From positions 11,908,245 to 11,972,244 of the forward strand of contig OX031066.1 in assembly GCA_943736015.1 (NCBI GenBank): a stretch of 64,000 nucleotides of DNA, written 5' to 3'. Below, piece by piece: positions 8,633 to 19,000 of this stretch (positions are counted from its first letter, which is position 1; each line of letters opens with the position of its first letter). The notes under the pieces were generated by a model, which saw only the letters and a program-made list of their open reading frames with translations, was not told the origin of the DNA and ran no database searches. This stretch comes from Tridacna crocea. Its lineage: Eukaryota; Mollusca; Bivalvia; Cardiida; Cardiidae. The translations under genes were made by a program, and so were the position numbers.

Positions 8633-9610
8633 GTGTATGTAAAGTTAGTCTGTAAAATAAAGGGAAAAATTTTAATGATTTCTCCCTCTTGCTATTTTTT
8701 AATAGGGCTATAGTTTATCAATATCTTTGGCATTTTAAAAGACATGGAAAGGATTTTAGTAATTTCCGTGCATAGCATTAATATTATAAATCAGGAAAAA
8801 AATGGAAATAATCCCTGTCTTTTTTCATGTAAACTAGGATTACTTTTTATCACTATTATTTTTAATTCTTGTATGCATGTATTTATGTCGGTTGTGAATA
8901 AAATCTGAAACAGGTCTAGTTGTCTTTCTTAAAAAAAAGTGTTCATAACATGTATACTTCTGAGACCAAATCTCTGTCTGTGTGTATATGTGTGTCTCTC
9001 CTTCTCTCCGTCGTCTTACCCCATCGTCATTATTTTGTTTAGATGGTTGACTTTCAAGCCAATATTTGAATAACATTTCTCTTCTTTCAAACTATTAATT
9101 CCACACAACGGCTTCCTTGACAAAAACCACTTCAGCGTTCTCAACGCTTTGATTACTTAACTTGTACCCGTTGTATCTCCCATAAGTATCCGATAGTTAA
9201 TACGCAATATGATGAAAATTTGTCTGTTTAGGTTTTTACATACCTGTTTACATTTAGATATATCCTTCTATCTAAAATGATTAATCTTGTTGTATCATCT
9301 GGATGTCATAAAATACAAAGTTATTTAGGAGCGGTTTCATTTTCAAGGATGTTCAAGAATGCAGTAAATATTGAATAATGCAGGTGCAGAATACACCAAA
9401 ATTCATGACCACGCACTCGTAAACACACTTCATATCACAAGCTGTATATTCAGTATAATAAAGGTTAAATCCGGTCACTAAAACACTGGCTGCTATTACT
9501 TTTCGAAAGAATTCAGATCGTAGAGGTCCTTTGGGCAAATTAAAACCTTTGCTAACGCCGCAGCATGTATTCATAGATTCGAAAATAAAGGTTTCGTTTG
9601 TAAAGAAAAG
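8633..9610. other. No feature recognised
   Basis: AT-rich stretch without exon-like peptides or repeats shared with the rest of the window. The small open frames here have no recognisable content. Confidence 0.4.
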
Positions 9611-9638
9611 TGGAGAATGTAAAAATAGATAAGCCGTG

Positions 9639-9727
9639 TTCTGTGAAAAGGGGACTTAATGCATCTGCGAAAAGTATCGAGCCTTTTCAGCCTGCACAGT
9701 CCTGCACTGCGCATACCGACCTGGGCT
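9639..9727. repeat. GCCTGCGCAGGC-type repeat, left part
   Basis: GTGAAAAGGGGACTTAATGC, GCGAAAAGTATCGAGCC and CAGCCTGCACAGTCC match the 50600-50820 copy. The right arm is reduced to ACCGACCTGGGC. Confidence 0.6.
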
Positions 9728-9784
9728 CTAAGGACTCTAAACCAAAAAGTCGATGTTTCGAATCCCAAGGTCGGAGTTTTTGCG

Positions 9785-9885
9785 CCGGTGTAATGCAGAG
9801 AAATGACTCTCCCCTGCAAAATGACCCATGGGTCATTTCTCTACGAAGAATGATGACCCGCATAGGGGGTCATTCCTCCCCATTG
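9785..9885. repeat. ATGACCCATGGGTCAT palindrome cluster
   Basis: GCAGAGAAATGACTC, the 16-bp palindrome ATGACCCATGGGTCAT, and ATGACCCGCATAGGGGGTCAT lie within 100 bp and can fold into nested hairpins. The right side abuts a TTAA-palindrome copy whose short arm is missing. Confidence 0.5.
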
Positions 9886-10066
9886 AAAGCATTGTGGGAA
9901 AAGGAGAAAATGCTGGTCGCCAGCATTTTTTCCTTTTTCCCAGAATGTTTTCTACCCTTCCCAAATCGAATTTCAATTTTTCAATCACATTTCGTTTGTC
10001 GTCAGCAAATGCTTTCCATTTGGACTAGATCTAGTCTTAAATTTTGTCGTATGGAAAAGGGTTACA
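9884..10066 (-). mobile_element. TTAA-palindrome element, left end lost
   Basis: Begins at GAAAGCATTGTGGGAAAAGG. The core is near-intact (GCTGGTCGCCAGC) and the long arm runs to GTCGTATGGAAAAGGGTTAC. Confidence 0.7.
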
Positions 10067-10115
10067 CACCAACATACCTAATACCGGTGTAAAGCTTTAT
10101 TTTTCCCCCTTATTT

Positions 10116-10360
10116 AGTAATTAAAGCCCTTCCCGACTGCGTCACCCTACACTTAACAATCGCGTGGTTTAACGATCCATCCCCGATGAGGAGGGCGTTT
10201 GAAAATGTCGTGGAAAAAGGAGAAAATGCTGGTCACCAGCATTTTCTCCTTTTTTCACAACGTTTTCTTGTCTCCCAAAATTAACCCAATTAACCGAGCC
10301 AAATTTGATTTGTTGTCTGCAAATGATTTCGAAATAGTGAAGTCTAAAATTTTGTTTTTC
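10116..10360 (-). mobile_element. TTAA-palindrome element, diverged arms
   Basis: The core is intact (GGAGAAAATGCTGGTCACCA and mirror) but the arms are strongly diverged. CGATCCATCCCCGATGAGGA replaces GACCCTGAGATAGAAGCC. Confidence 0.6.
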
Positions 10361-10589
10361 TCGATAATTAATACAAATAGTTGTGTAGAGTTTCCCTTTA
10401 TGCATTTTCGCGATAGGTAGTGAATTATGATAAAAAAAAGAAAGGTGACAAACATGAATAAAAGCACTGGACAGCGGTAAGATAGGTAAGAAGTTATTGA
10501 AAGCGGCGTTCAGTTAATTATCACGAACCAAATTTGATATCGTATACTTAACTCTAAGGCTGTCAAAAGCGACTGAAGAAACTTTTTGC

Positions 10590-10654
10590 GGACGCCATAG
10601 ATCAAGATCAGACTGCACAGAACGCGCAGTCTGATCTTGGATCTACATTGTCTG
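10590..10654. repeat. GATCAGACTGCAC hairpin repeat
   Basis: GGACGCCATAGATCAAGATC, then CAGACTGCACAGAACGCGC and AGTCTGATCTTGGATCTACA give a 20-bp imperfect stem. Confidence 0.7.
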
Positions 10655-10747
10655 AAATAGTGATATATGTATATTTCCCTCATTAAGACCCTTTGAATAA
10701 GTAAAATTGTAGGTTTTTACCTTCGATTTAAGTTTCATTTAATTTGC

Positions 10748-10985
10748 TAAGCATGTTGAGGGTTTGATCGAATTTGCGTTTATTTGTCGTCGCTACCGGT
10801 TGCCCATATGGGCAACGCCCCCTGAAAACTGTTAGTTTTGTAAGGGGAAGGGTGCAAAATTCAGGAGGAAATCCATCCCTAGTAACGCCTGGTTCGTTAA
10901 CGTGCTCGGCGTATAGCACCGTCACAGGGGACCTCGGTTTCACGTCTCTTCCGAAAATAACACGTAGTTTTAGATGGCAGCCCGT
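10748..10985 (+). repeat. Dispersed repeat, copy 1 (partner at 56457)
   Basis: GAATTTGCGTTTATTTGTCG, CATATGGGCAACGCCC, CTGAAAACTGTTAGTTTTG and GGGACCTCGGTTTCAC line up with 56457-56625. It could be a SINE or an older gene-derived repeat. It has no open frame and its class is unknown. Confidence 0.55.
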
Positions 10986-11002
10986 GGGGCCTAGCTCAGA
11001 TC

Positions 11003-11232
11003 TTAACTCATTACCAAACGACAATATTTTAGGCTTGTCCAAATTGAAAGCATTTGCAGAGGAAAACAATGAAAGTGACTGATAATTTGAAATTTGTTTT
11101 GTAAAGGGTAGAAAACATTATGAGAAAAGGAGAAAATGCTGGTTACCAGCATTTTCTCCTTTTCCCACAGTGTTTTCTAAAGACTTCTTTCTCAGGGTCG
11201 TCAAATGTAGGGATTGTGTGGTAATGGGTTAA
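11003..11232 (+). mobile_element. TTAA-palindrome element
   Basis: Complete with TTAACTCATTACCAAACGAC at the left and GTGTGGTAATGGGTTAA at the right, so the two ends belong to different end sub-types. The core is intact. Confidence 0.9.
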
Positions 11233-11249
11233 AAGAATGTTTTGGTGTT

Positions 11250-11545
11250 TGACGCCGTTTAAAACATTATTTTAGTTATATCGCGGCAGTAAGTGCACCT
11301 ATCCGTGGCATGCCTTACTGTGGTCCCTTTTACCAGTACTCCGTACAATTTTCTAACTGCTGGCTGCTTTCCCACATAACCATGGTCGAGACAATGGTCA
11401 GTCCTGGGAGAGATATGAATCCTGTCGCAATGACAATCAGCCATGAATCCTCGGAAAGAGATTGATCGAGCCAGGATTCAAACCCATGACCCCCTGTTCT
11501 CCAAGTCCTTCATGCTACCGACTGACCTACTCGGGTCGACCCACA
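11250..11545 (-). mobile_element. tRNA-derived SINE, reverse orientation
   Basis: Read on the minus strand it begins with a tRNA-like head (GTCGACCCGAGTAGGTCAGT, then GGGTTTGAATCC as a B-box-like motif). It continues through AGGATTTATTC-like sequence, GGGAAAGCAGCCAG and a body ending near GGTGCACTTACTGCCGCG. It is the most complete copy of the family. Confidence 0.75.
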
Positions 11546-11562
11546 GGTTAGAGGTTAAGCTA

Positions 11563-12049
11563 TTGACATTTACCTCAAAAACGAGTGTTCGACTTTACCG
11601 TTTTTAACCCTTCACCACACAATAACTACTTTCGACGTCCCTGAAGTAAAAGCCTTTTGAAAACATTGTAGGAAAAGGAGAAAATGCTGGTTACCAGCAT
11701 TTTCTCCTTTTCCCACAATGTTTTCTACCCTTCCCAAATCAAATTTTGATTTTTCAGTCACATTTATTTTGTCATCTGTTGACATTTACCTCAAAAACGA
11801 GTGTTCGACTTTACCGTTTTTAACCCTTCACTGCACAATAACTACTTTTGACGTTCCTGAAGTAAAAGGCTTTTTAAAACATTGTAGGAAAAGGAGAAAA
11901 TGCTGGTAACCAGCATTTTCTCCTTTTCCCACAATAGTTTATACCCTTCCAAAATCAAATTTCGAATTTTCAGTCACATTTATTTTGTCATCTGCAAATG
12001 CTTTCAATTTGGATCACTCCACAAATTTGTCGTTTGGTAAAGAGTTTAA
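11563..12049 (-). repeat. Tandem duplication containing two TTAA-palindrome elements
   Basis: TTGACATTTACCTCAAAAAC starts at 11563 and again at about 11779. Unit 1 holds a copy (from TTAA 11604) cut off after TTTTGTCATCTG. Unit 2 holds the same copy complete to TTAA 12046-12049. The shared flank shows that element and host sequence were duplicated together, not inserted twice. Confidence 0.8.
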
Positions 12050-12430
12050 ATCCATACGTGATAGATTTGTCACAAACGAACTCCTACAACAATAAATTAA
12101 ACATGTTACGTGTAATTTCCCCTTTTACTACACTATTCCGTTATTTATCCATCTATAACCATGTTTTTGCATTGGGCTACGGTATTTCAACCCTACACTG
12201 TTGTTTTCAGAGTCGTTCATTTTAGCAAAATGAGAGATTGCTCATTAATAGCATATTCTATTGCTACAAGGTTTATTCTAGCATTCCAATGCAAGACGAA
12301 AAAGGAAATTAATTCACAGAGGGGGAAATTAATTCACCGTAAAAGTATTTATAAATAGTTTAAAATTTCTAAAGTGTAGCCGACGTGTAGTAAATTTTCA
12401 ACCCTTAATACATCTGCAACAAATTAAGAA
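12050..12430. other. No feature recognised
   Basis: AT-rich sequence with two short open frames of no recognisable content. AATTAATTCACAGAGGGGGA and AATTAATTCACCGTAAAAGT form a short direct repeat. Confidence 0.35.
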
Positions 12431-12441
12431 TCCTTAGTAAT

Positions 12442-12504
12442 CGGTATAGATCAAGATCAGACTTCACAAAAAGTGCTGTCTGATCTGTGTTCTACCCTGT
12501 CTGG
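12442..12504. repeat. GATCAGACTGCAC hairpin repeat, diverged
   Basis: TAGATCAAGATCAGACTTCA faces CTGTCTGATCTGTGTTCTAC. The loop is AAAAAG. Confidence 0.6.
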
Positions 12505-12594
12505 TTTGCTGAAACATTTTGAACAAAAGCAGAGCTGAAACTGCTCTTGATTTTTCTAGAATAAAAATGTACGATTAGTCGGGAGGTCTAAGGT

Positions 12595-12821
12595 TTAACC
12601 CTTTACCAACAATCCCTGGTTTTTACGACCCCGAGATAGAAGCTTGTTGAAAATAATGTGGGAAAAGGAGAAAATGCTGGTTACCAGCATTTTCTCTTTT
12701 CCTGAAATGTTTTCTACACTGCTAGAAACAAATTTCAATTTTTGAGTTGCGTTTGTTTTGTCGTCTGCAAATGCTTTCAATTTGGACTAGTCTAAAAATT
12801 TGTCGTTTGGTAAAGAGTTAA
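12595..12821 (-). mobile_element. TTAA-palindrome element
   Basis: Complete with TTAA at both ends. One base is missing in the left terminal repeat (CCCTTTACCAACAATCC), and the core right half lacks two bases (TTTTCTCTTTTCCTG). Confidence 0.85.
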
Positions 12822-12944
12822 ATCTTCTATGAAAGGAGTGTGGCCTAAGATCAGCCTATGATTCCTAATCGAGGGTCTGATCGTGGTTATATATAACCAT
12901 AATTGGAGATTTTGTGAATACCGTCCCCATGCATAAAAATGAAG

Positions 12945-13119
12945 AAAGCTTCAGAAAACATTGTGGGAAAAGGAGAAAATGCTGCTAACCAGCATTTTCT
13001 CCTTTTCCAACAATGTTTTCTGCTCTGATAAGGACACACTGCACAGTATGAGCCAGGTCAAATTTGTCGCCAGCACAGGCTTTGAACAAGTCTAAAATTT
13101 TGTTGTCAGGTACAGATTA
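12945..13119 (-). mobile_element. TTAA-palindrome element, left end lost
   Basis: The core is intact except for a GCTGCTAACCAGC centre. The right arm is diverged and ends GTTGTCAGGTACAGATTAA. Confidence 0.65.
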
Positions 13120-13146
13120 ATCACTATCCTGCTAATAGTACGGTCA

Positions 13147-14282
13147 CAAATCAGTAAATGCCGCCTGCCGGCGTGGTAACTGCCAGTTTTCACTCAAATT
13201 CGGCCGGTGGCAGCCCGGTGGCTGCTCGGTGGCAGGCACAATCGGTAGGCGGCAGGCGGCATTTTAGACGCCGCTAGGACGCCGCTGAAGTTTTAAGAAA
13301 AAGTTAAAATTCTGACTGCCACCGGCCGATTTTTTCCAATTGTAGCTGTCGTCAGGGCGCCGGCCGGGCGCATTTCGTGGTCGCGCGGTGGCAATCAAGT
13401 AGCAGACGGGCGGCAGCGCGATTTTTACTCGGTCGTCACGGGATTCGAGGGCCTTCAATCTTCGGCCGGCGATCGGTAGGAACTAACTGCCACTCTCCAA
13501 CATCCGGGCTGCTACCGTTAGGCTACCGACATGCCACCGTGCGATTTCAAAATACCTGCCAGCGGCAGAGCGGAGATTGAAAAGCAGATGGAAGGCGGCT
13601 GTTGGTGTTGGTAGGTGGCAGGCTAGCGATCTGCCGATTGCAGACTCCCGGGCCCCTGAATATAAATCCGAGGCTATTCACAATAAGAAATTGTTGTCAT
13701 GGCGATTCTAACAGCACCAGGGCGACTCAGAGACTTGTGTATTACTGGGTTGGGCTCTGGTCTCTTGCGCTTCGGTGCTGGCGCTTTGTCCTGCCCCTTG
13801 CCTTTAGGGGGCAACTTGTTGGAAGGAAAAAATCTTAAAAATTAGATCTATCTATCTTGTGGTTGATAATAACGATGAACACTTTGTTGTGATACGAGAG
13901 CAATCTAGCTATATATATCCCCCGTAAACCAGCCTGCCGCCGTCAGATTATCGGACGGGCGCCTGTTGGTGGCAGTTCGAACGCCCGATCGCCGGCCGGT
14001 GTCAGTTGTAAATGGTCGGTGTCCGCCAGGTCGCCGGGCGGTGGCAGGTAAAATCTGATGGGTGCCGGACTGTCGCCTAACTGCCACCGGCCGACACCCT
14101 GGTGACACCCCACACCCCTCGAACCTAAGAAACTGCCTGCCGCCGCCCGGAACCCGCCAGGCGGCCTTTTACTGGCAATTATTTATGACCACTCTCAACG
14201 ATTTGTAAAAAATCGGCCGGCGGCATGTAATTTTAAGAATCCACCGATGTCTAAAAATCGGCAGGCGGCAGTTTCACATTGT
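13147..14282. mobile_element. GC-rich DNA element with terminal inverted repeats
   Basis: The left end GGTCACAAATCAGTAAATGC then CGCCTGCCG mirrors the right end, whose reverse complement is GGTCACAATGTGAAACTGC then CGCCTGCCG. The interior of about 1.1 kb is far richer in GC than its surroundings and is packed with GCCGGCGGCAG-like subrepeats in both orientations. ATAGT flanks both ends as a possible target duplication. The open frames inside are repeat translations without domain content, so it is non-autonomous. No superfamily can be assigned from the ends alone. Confidence 0.7.
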
Positions 14283-14312
14283 GACCATAGTGTAATTGAT
14301 TATACATAAAAC

Positions 14313-14338
14313 CTGCAGTCTGATCTTAGATCTACACT
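14313..14338. repeat. GATCAGACTGCAC hairpin repeat, right half
   Basis: Only CCTGCAGTCTGATCTTAGAT and CTACAC are present. Confidence 0.55.
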
Positions 14339-14526
14339 TCCGCTTTCCTGATACATTCTTGAATGAGCAAAGCTTGAAATAACGTTTGCACCTACAGTAC
14401 TTGGATCTTACTTCTACTATGAAAATATCAAGTGTTTTATGTTCGACAAAGGGTAAATAAAGGGTAAGGTCTGTAAAACTGCACTTTTCCCTTGGGCTGC
14501 TAAGGTCGACTAAAGGACCTTATGCG

Positions 14527-14613
14527 CACAGTGTAGATCAAGATCAGACTGCACAGAACGTGCAGTATCAGACTGCACAGAACGTGCAGTCTGATCCTGA
14601 ATCTACTCTGTCC
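14527..14613. repeat. GATCAGACTGCAC hairpin repeat with internal duplication
   Basis: The unit ATCAGACTGCACAGAACGTG then CAGT appears twice in tandem before the closing arm CTGATCCTGAATCTACTC, so the left stem and loop are duplicated. Confidence 0.65.
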
Positions 14614-14731
14614 CATTATGAGATATATTCTCCAAAACGATGTTGTGATAGTAATATTTGATGTTGTGAAAGTAATATTTGACTTTTTACTATCAACTTG
14701 GAAGTTTCTGTATTTAAAATTTAACGGCGCT

Positions 14732-14962
14732 TTAACGCATTACCAAACAATCTATGGTTTTTACGGCCAGAGAAAGAAGGCTTTTTTTTTAAAATCCTTT
14801 TGATGAAAGGAGAAAATGCTGGTAACTAGCAATTTCTCCTTGTCCCACAATGTTTTCTACCCTATTAAAGACCTAAAGCTGATTTGTACGACTTCTGATT
14901 TTTTCATCTGGGGATGTTATCAGTTCGGGTGAGTCTAAAATTTGTCGTTTGGGAAAGGCTTC
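14732..14962 (-). mobile_element. TTAA-palindrome element
   Basis: The left TTAACGCATTACCAAAC is clear, a T-run has expanded in the short arm, and the core carries mismatches (GGTAACTAGCAATTTCTCC). The right terminal repeat ends GTTTGGGAAAGGCTTC. Confidence 0.7.
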
Positions 14963-15120
14963 AGTGTTGTATTGGTTTCGGTGGGTGGGGCGCAAAATGA
15001 TTGATTGTATAAAACCTTATGTCTAAGTTAGAATGCACTGACTAATTACCATTCAAACTCGCTTATCGTATTGCGGTATTCGAAAAAGTTCATGTACTCG
15101 TATAATATACTAGTACTTTG

Positions 15121-15307
15121 GTACTTTACCCCGTAGACGTGTCCAAAATCAAAACATTTGCAGACGACAAGATAAATGTGAATCAAAAATTGAAATTTAA
15201 AGGGTGGAAAAAAGTTTGTTTGAGATATCCTGGTTATTAGCATTTTTGTCCTTTTCTCACGTTGTTTTCAAAATCGTTCAAACTCGGGATTGTGTGATGA
15301 AGGGTTG
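15121..15307 (+). mobile_element. TTAA-palindrome element, decayed
   Basis: The long arm is recognisable (AAAACATTTGCAGACGACAA). The core left half is lost and the right half reads TGGTTATTAGCATTTTTGTC. The ends have eroded. Confidence 0.5.
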
Positions 15308-15353
15308 CATCAAACGGATTGTAAAATGTGGGATGATGTTTGCGTAGGATGTT

Positions 15354-15546
15354 TTAACTCTTTACCAGACGACAAAAGTTTTAGAAACTCCATGTTCACA
15401 GCATTTTCAGACGACAACGTGAATTTAGTGTAAAAGGTGGGATTTTGTCTTCGAAAACGTGAAAAAAAAAACATTGCGGAAAAAGGAGAAAATGCTGGTT
15501 ACCAACATTTTCTCCTTTTTCCACAATGTTTTAAAATGCTTTCACC
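15354..15546 (+). mobile_element. TTAA-palindrome element, right end lost
   Basis: TTAACTCTTTACCAGACGAC at the left and a good core (one mismatch, ACCAACATTTTC). The sequence leaves the family after CAATGTTTTAAAATGC. Confidence 0.65.
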
Positions 15547-15684
15547 ACTAAGTAATTTTCTCGTAGTATATACGATGTCATACAGTGAAGAGTGAAACCC
15601 ACATCGAACGAAGAATGAAAAATTAAAATTTCGTTTTTCATGACTATTTCAATATTATAGGAAAACTTTTGGCGATTTTTGGAA

Positions 15685-16099
15685 TGTATAGATGAAGATC
15701 AGACTGCATCGAATATAATTAGATCTTGACAGAGAAAAAAATCTCACGTTCGTCACACCGAGAAAATTCTTCATTTGCCGCCATGTTTCAAAACAATCTG
15801 GAAGAAAATACGTGTAATGATATGTTCAGAGGAAGTTAAGTATTAATACTTAAAAAAAAAGTTATTTGTAAAACCGATTTTGTTTTTTATATAAGATTGT
15901 ACTTTTTTATTCACAGTCAAAACATATTTGTGGTAATGTTTAGTATATACTTCAAATGCCCGCTCGTTTAGCGTTGTAAATTTTCAGTTATTTTCAAGTT
16001 TAAAAAAAAGTTTTGTTCGATTGTTCTCTAAGAAGGTGCAGAGGTATGCAGGGAAATTTCTATTATATACTTACTGGAACATATTTGTTAATTAAAAGT
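15685..16099. other. Mostly unrecognised; a relic hairpin repeat at its start
   Basis: TATAGATGAAGATCAGACTGCA at 15688 is a relic of the GATCAGACTGCAC family. The rest is AT-rich with no shared repeat or exon-like peptide. Confidence 0.35.
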
Positions 16100-16361
16100 G
16101 GCTTGCAACAGGCGAAAAGGGACATTCGGACATTTGCGTAAAGTGTCGTCTCCGATCAGCCTGTGCAGTCCGCGCAGGCTGATCCGAGACGGCACTTTAC
16201 GACTAGATTAGATTCTGTGCTATAGTAGACTTGCGCAAAACAGAAAATTTCATAAAAAACGTATAGTATCGTTTCAGATTAGCCTGCGTGGACCGCGCAG
16301 GCTGATCCGAGGTGACACTTTACGCAAATGTCAGAACATACCTTTTCGCGTATTGCAGGCC
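16100..16361. mobile_element. Complete GCCTGCGCAGGC-type miniature element
   Basis: The terminal inverted repeats are GGCTTGCAACAGGCGAAAAG and, reversed, GGCCTGCAATACGCGAAAAG, each followed inward by ACATTTGCGTAAAGTGTC. Inside are two palindromes (GATCAGCCTGTGCAGTCCGC with its mirror near 16170, and GATTAGCCTGCGTGGACCGC with its mirror near 16290). At about 260 bp with no open frame, it is a non-autonomous element of unknown superfamily. Confidence 0.75.
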
Positions 16362-16548
16362 AAATAACTAAACGAAAATAGTGTAGGAGCAGCTCTGAAC
16401 GATCAGGACAGCTGGTGTGTGTGTTTATGTGTTTGTGTGTTTTTCAGAGGGATATATCTTTTATTTGAATGGATAGGATTATCACTTTTTTTTTCCATAC
16501 CAATCATTTTCAGCTTTTCGGCACCATGGGCAAAATCAGTGACGTTTA

Positions 16549-16615
16549 CGGAAGACATAGATCAAGATCAGACTGCACAGAACGTGCAGTCTGAGCTTTG
16601 ATCCATGCCTTCCGC
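16549..16615. repeat. GATCAGACTGCAC hairpin repeat
   Basis: Left arm CATAGATCAAGATCAGACTG; right arm CAGTCTGAGCTTTGATCCAT. The outer bases GGAAG and CTTCC extend the stem. Confidence 0.65.
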
Positions 16616-16716
16616 TTGTGCAGTCAAGTCCATACAGTCAAACTCTTTTAAGTTTCACTGGATTGTATTTTGAGCCATCGAAAAAGGTCGACATTATTTG
16701 TTTGGCGCCGAAATAG

Positions 16717-16940
16717 TTAACCCTTTCCAATCCCTGGTTTTTACGGGTCAGGAAAAGAAGCCTTTTGAAAACATTGTGGGAAAAGGAGAAAATGCTGGTA
16801 ACCAGCATTTTCTCCTTTTCCCACAATGTTTTCTACCCTATCAAATAGAAAAATAATCTTTTTAGCAACTGTTGATTTAAAATCTGCCAAATGCTTTCAA
16901 TTTGGTCCCGTCAAAAATTTGCTGTTTGGGAAAGGGTTAA
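16717..16940 (-). mobile_element. TTAA-palindrome element
   Basis: Complete with TTAA on both sides and a perfect core palindrome. The left terminal repeat has a small deletion (CCCTTTCCAATCC). Arm bases GGGTCAGGAAAAGAAG place it with the copies at 2231 and 46154. Confidence 0.9.
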
Positions 16941-17334
16941 AGCTTATATGATCAAATATTTGAAATTTCCAGGTGAAAAATTTAATGTTTTGAAAATCTG
17001 TCTTCTAAGATGATATGAACTAACTGATTGAGTATCTAATTCTTAATTTTGAAAAAAAAAAAGAAGTTACGATTATAAGCCGGAACGGGGATTACATCAG
17101 CGATTTTATTGTGTAAACACAGGTAAAAGGTGTCGTATGACAGGATAAGTGTTGCAAATTCAAAACATGTAAAATTTACATTTCATAAACAACGTAGTTT
17201 GCTGTCATCTGTAGAAAGGCATTATAACTACACTAAGAATGGAATGGGATTTACGACGAACATCGGAGATTGGTATTATAGATCCTAATACACGTACTAA
17301 TTATGGTAAGTTTGGAGTTTCTACTCATAGAGTA

Positions 17335-17690
17335 CTGAGAGAGAGAGAGAGAGAGAGAAAGTAAGTAAGTAATTTTTTTTATTATAGTGACATGTGCTAT
17401 ACTAAAATTTGACAAATACATGATATATAGAAAATTCAACACCCGGCCCCATGGGCCTATATGTCACCTAAACGATAGATAGAACATGGATAGAAAATGA
17501 ATGGTGGGTTACTGAAAAAAAAAATAGAACTAAGCAAATGAATGAATGAACGAATACAAGAATGAATAAACGGTTGAACAATTGAATGAATGAATGAATG
17601 TTGGCCGGGTATGGTAAAAAAAAACTGAGAGAGAGAGAGAGAGAGTAACAAAGTGAAAACGAGAGAGAGAGAGGTGTTGCGTTCAATATT
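17335..17690. repeat. GA microsatellites flanking a hairpin-forming segment
   Basis: GA tracts at 17335-17358, 17628-17645 and 17661-17673 enclose TTATAGTGACATGTGC ... CCCCATGGGCCTATATGTCA and AATGAATG repeats. A similar arrangement of a GA tract next to a T-run and a short inverted repeat is seen at 59405-59685. Confidence 0.5.
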
Positions 17691-17848
17691 CAGCCAATGT
17701 ATTTTAAATAATTTCCTTCAAAAGTACCTGTCAAAACATTCTTTACTGACTCACATGAGATATGCTTCTATTCTGGTCAACTATTTTCTAAAAAAACATA
17801 TCAAATGAACTGTCTCTTTTCTGGACAGCGGATGCAAAAAAAAAAAAC

Positions 17849-18460
17849 AATCAAAGTACTGAAAGTACTAATAGAAGGTGATGGTAGAAATTTGCTCGGT
17901 TTTAACACTAGTTCAATATATTAAACATTTCATTCATCTGATGGTGATAAGTTGATAACATCATTTTCTCAAATTCTTGTCATTTTTTTTTGTAGAGTCT
18001 GCTCAGCAATGACCAGAATAAATGTTGATTTTTAACTTTATTGAACACATGTTTACATATGGCTTGGGGACTGTAAAAACGCAGAAAATATAGAACATAG
18101 AGTTAAGCAGACAAAATACACAAAAAAGGGTAATGGAACAGGTAATAAAACACAGCCAATGTAGAAAAAGAAGGCAAAAACGTCCAAGAAGGTTTTCTGA
18201 AATGCCTGTTAAATGAGTACATAGAATTTGATGAAATTTTCATTGATTATATCTCAATTCAGCACGTTATACCAATTAGTTCAATTGTATTTATTTACAA
18301 ATCAGTGTATAAAGGGGGGTGTTGTTACTTAGGTTTCATTTCAACATACATTTTAATTTGAAGGTAGACATAAACATAAGGTGTTATTTATGCTTCGATT
18401 ATTTTGACTGAAATGAATCTACCATCCCTATTTGGACCATACGAATCTTTAAATGGATAA
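17849..18460 (+). mobile_element. 1.15-kb repeat, left part (interrupted by the LINE)
   Basis: Matches 62551-63160 almost base for base (AATCAAAGTACTGAAAGTAC ... ACGAATCTTTAAATGGATAA). The part 18081-18153 is an inverted match to 25240-25312, so the repeat contains facing arms of about 73 bp. The last 12 bases are the left target duplication of the LINE. No protein is encoded. Confidence 0.85.
18449..18460 (+). repeat. LINE target-site duplication, left
   Basis: TTAAATGGATAA, identical to 24989-25000. The uninterrupted paralogue near 63152-63163 carries it once. Confidence 0.9.
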
Positions 18461-19000
18461 GCCCCCCAGCCGGGTAGGGGGAATAGAAAAAATCCCGGTT
18501 GTAGTCCTGCAGAGTGGTAAAACCCCACCGAAAAGGACCTGCCCGTTTGCCGTGGGCTGCGACCCGTGTCGCCTGATGACGGGATCCTGGTGGTTGAGTG
18601 ACATCAGGGATTGGCTAGGCCCTGTACTTACAACACACCACTTTGGCCCAAAGTTGGGCTAAACGGGAGGTCAGGAAGGCCCGTCCTGATCAATCGGCTG
18701 GTCATGCTTTGCCCTAGGACATCTGATATACTCTTTCTTTTACATCCTTTTCTCAGTTAAATTTACCATCTTCTCCACATTCTAATCCTACATAATTATA
18801 TCACACTCTTTCAGATGTTGTATTTCTTATTTAGCCCTAGAAGGCGGTGGCTCATGGGTCAATCGGGTGAAAGTTTTTTGGTATTTGGCTGACATTTGTA
18901 AACTCTCAATGATCGTCTAAGCTTGGTAGGACTTTCTGCGAGAATGCATCTGTCCAGTCTAGCCCTTTCATACTGAGTATACCATTGATGTATCCCTGTC

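Noticed and set aside
13264-14108. Open frames in the GC-rich element
   Set aside because: Arg/Pro/Gly-rich translations of short GC subrepeats, on both strands, with no motif.
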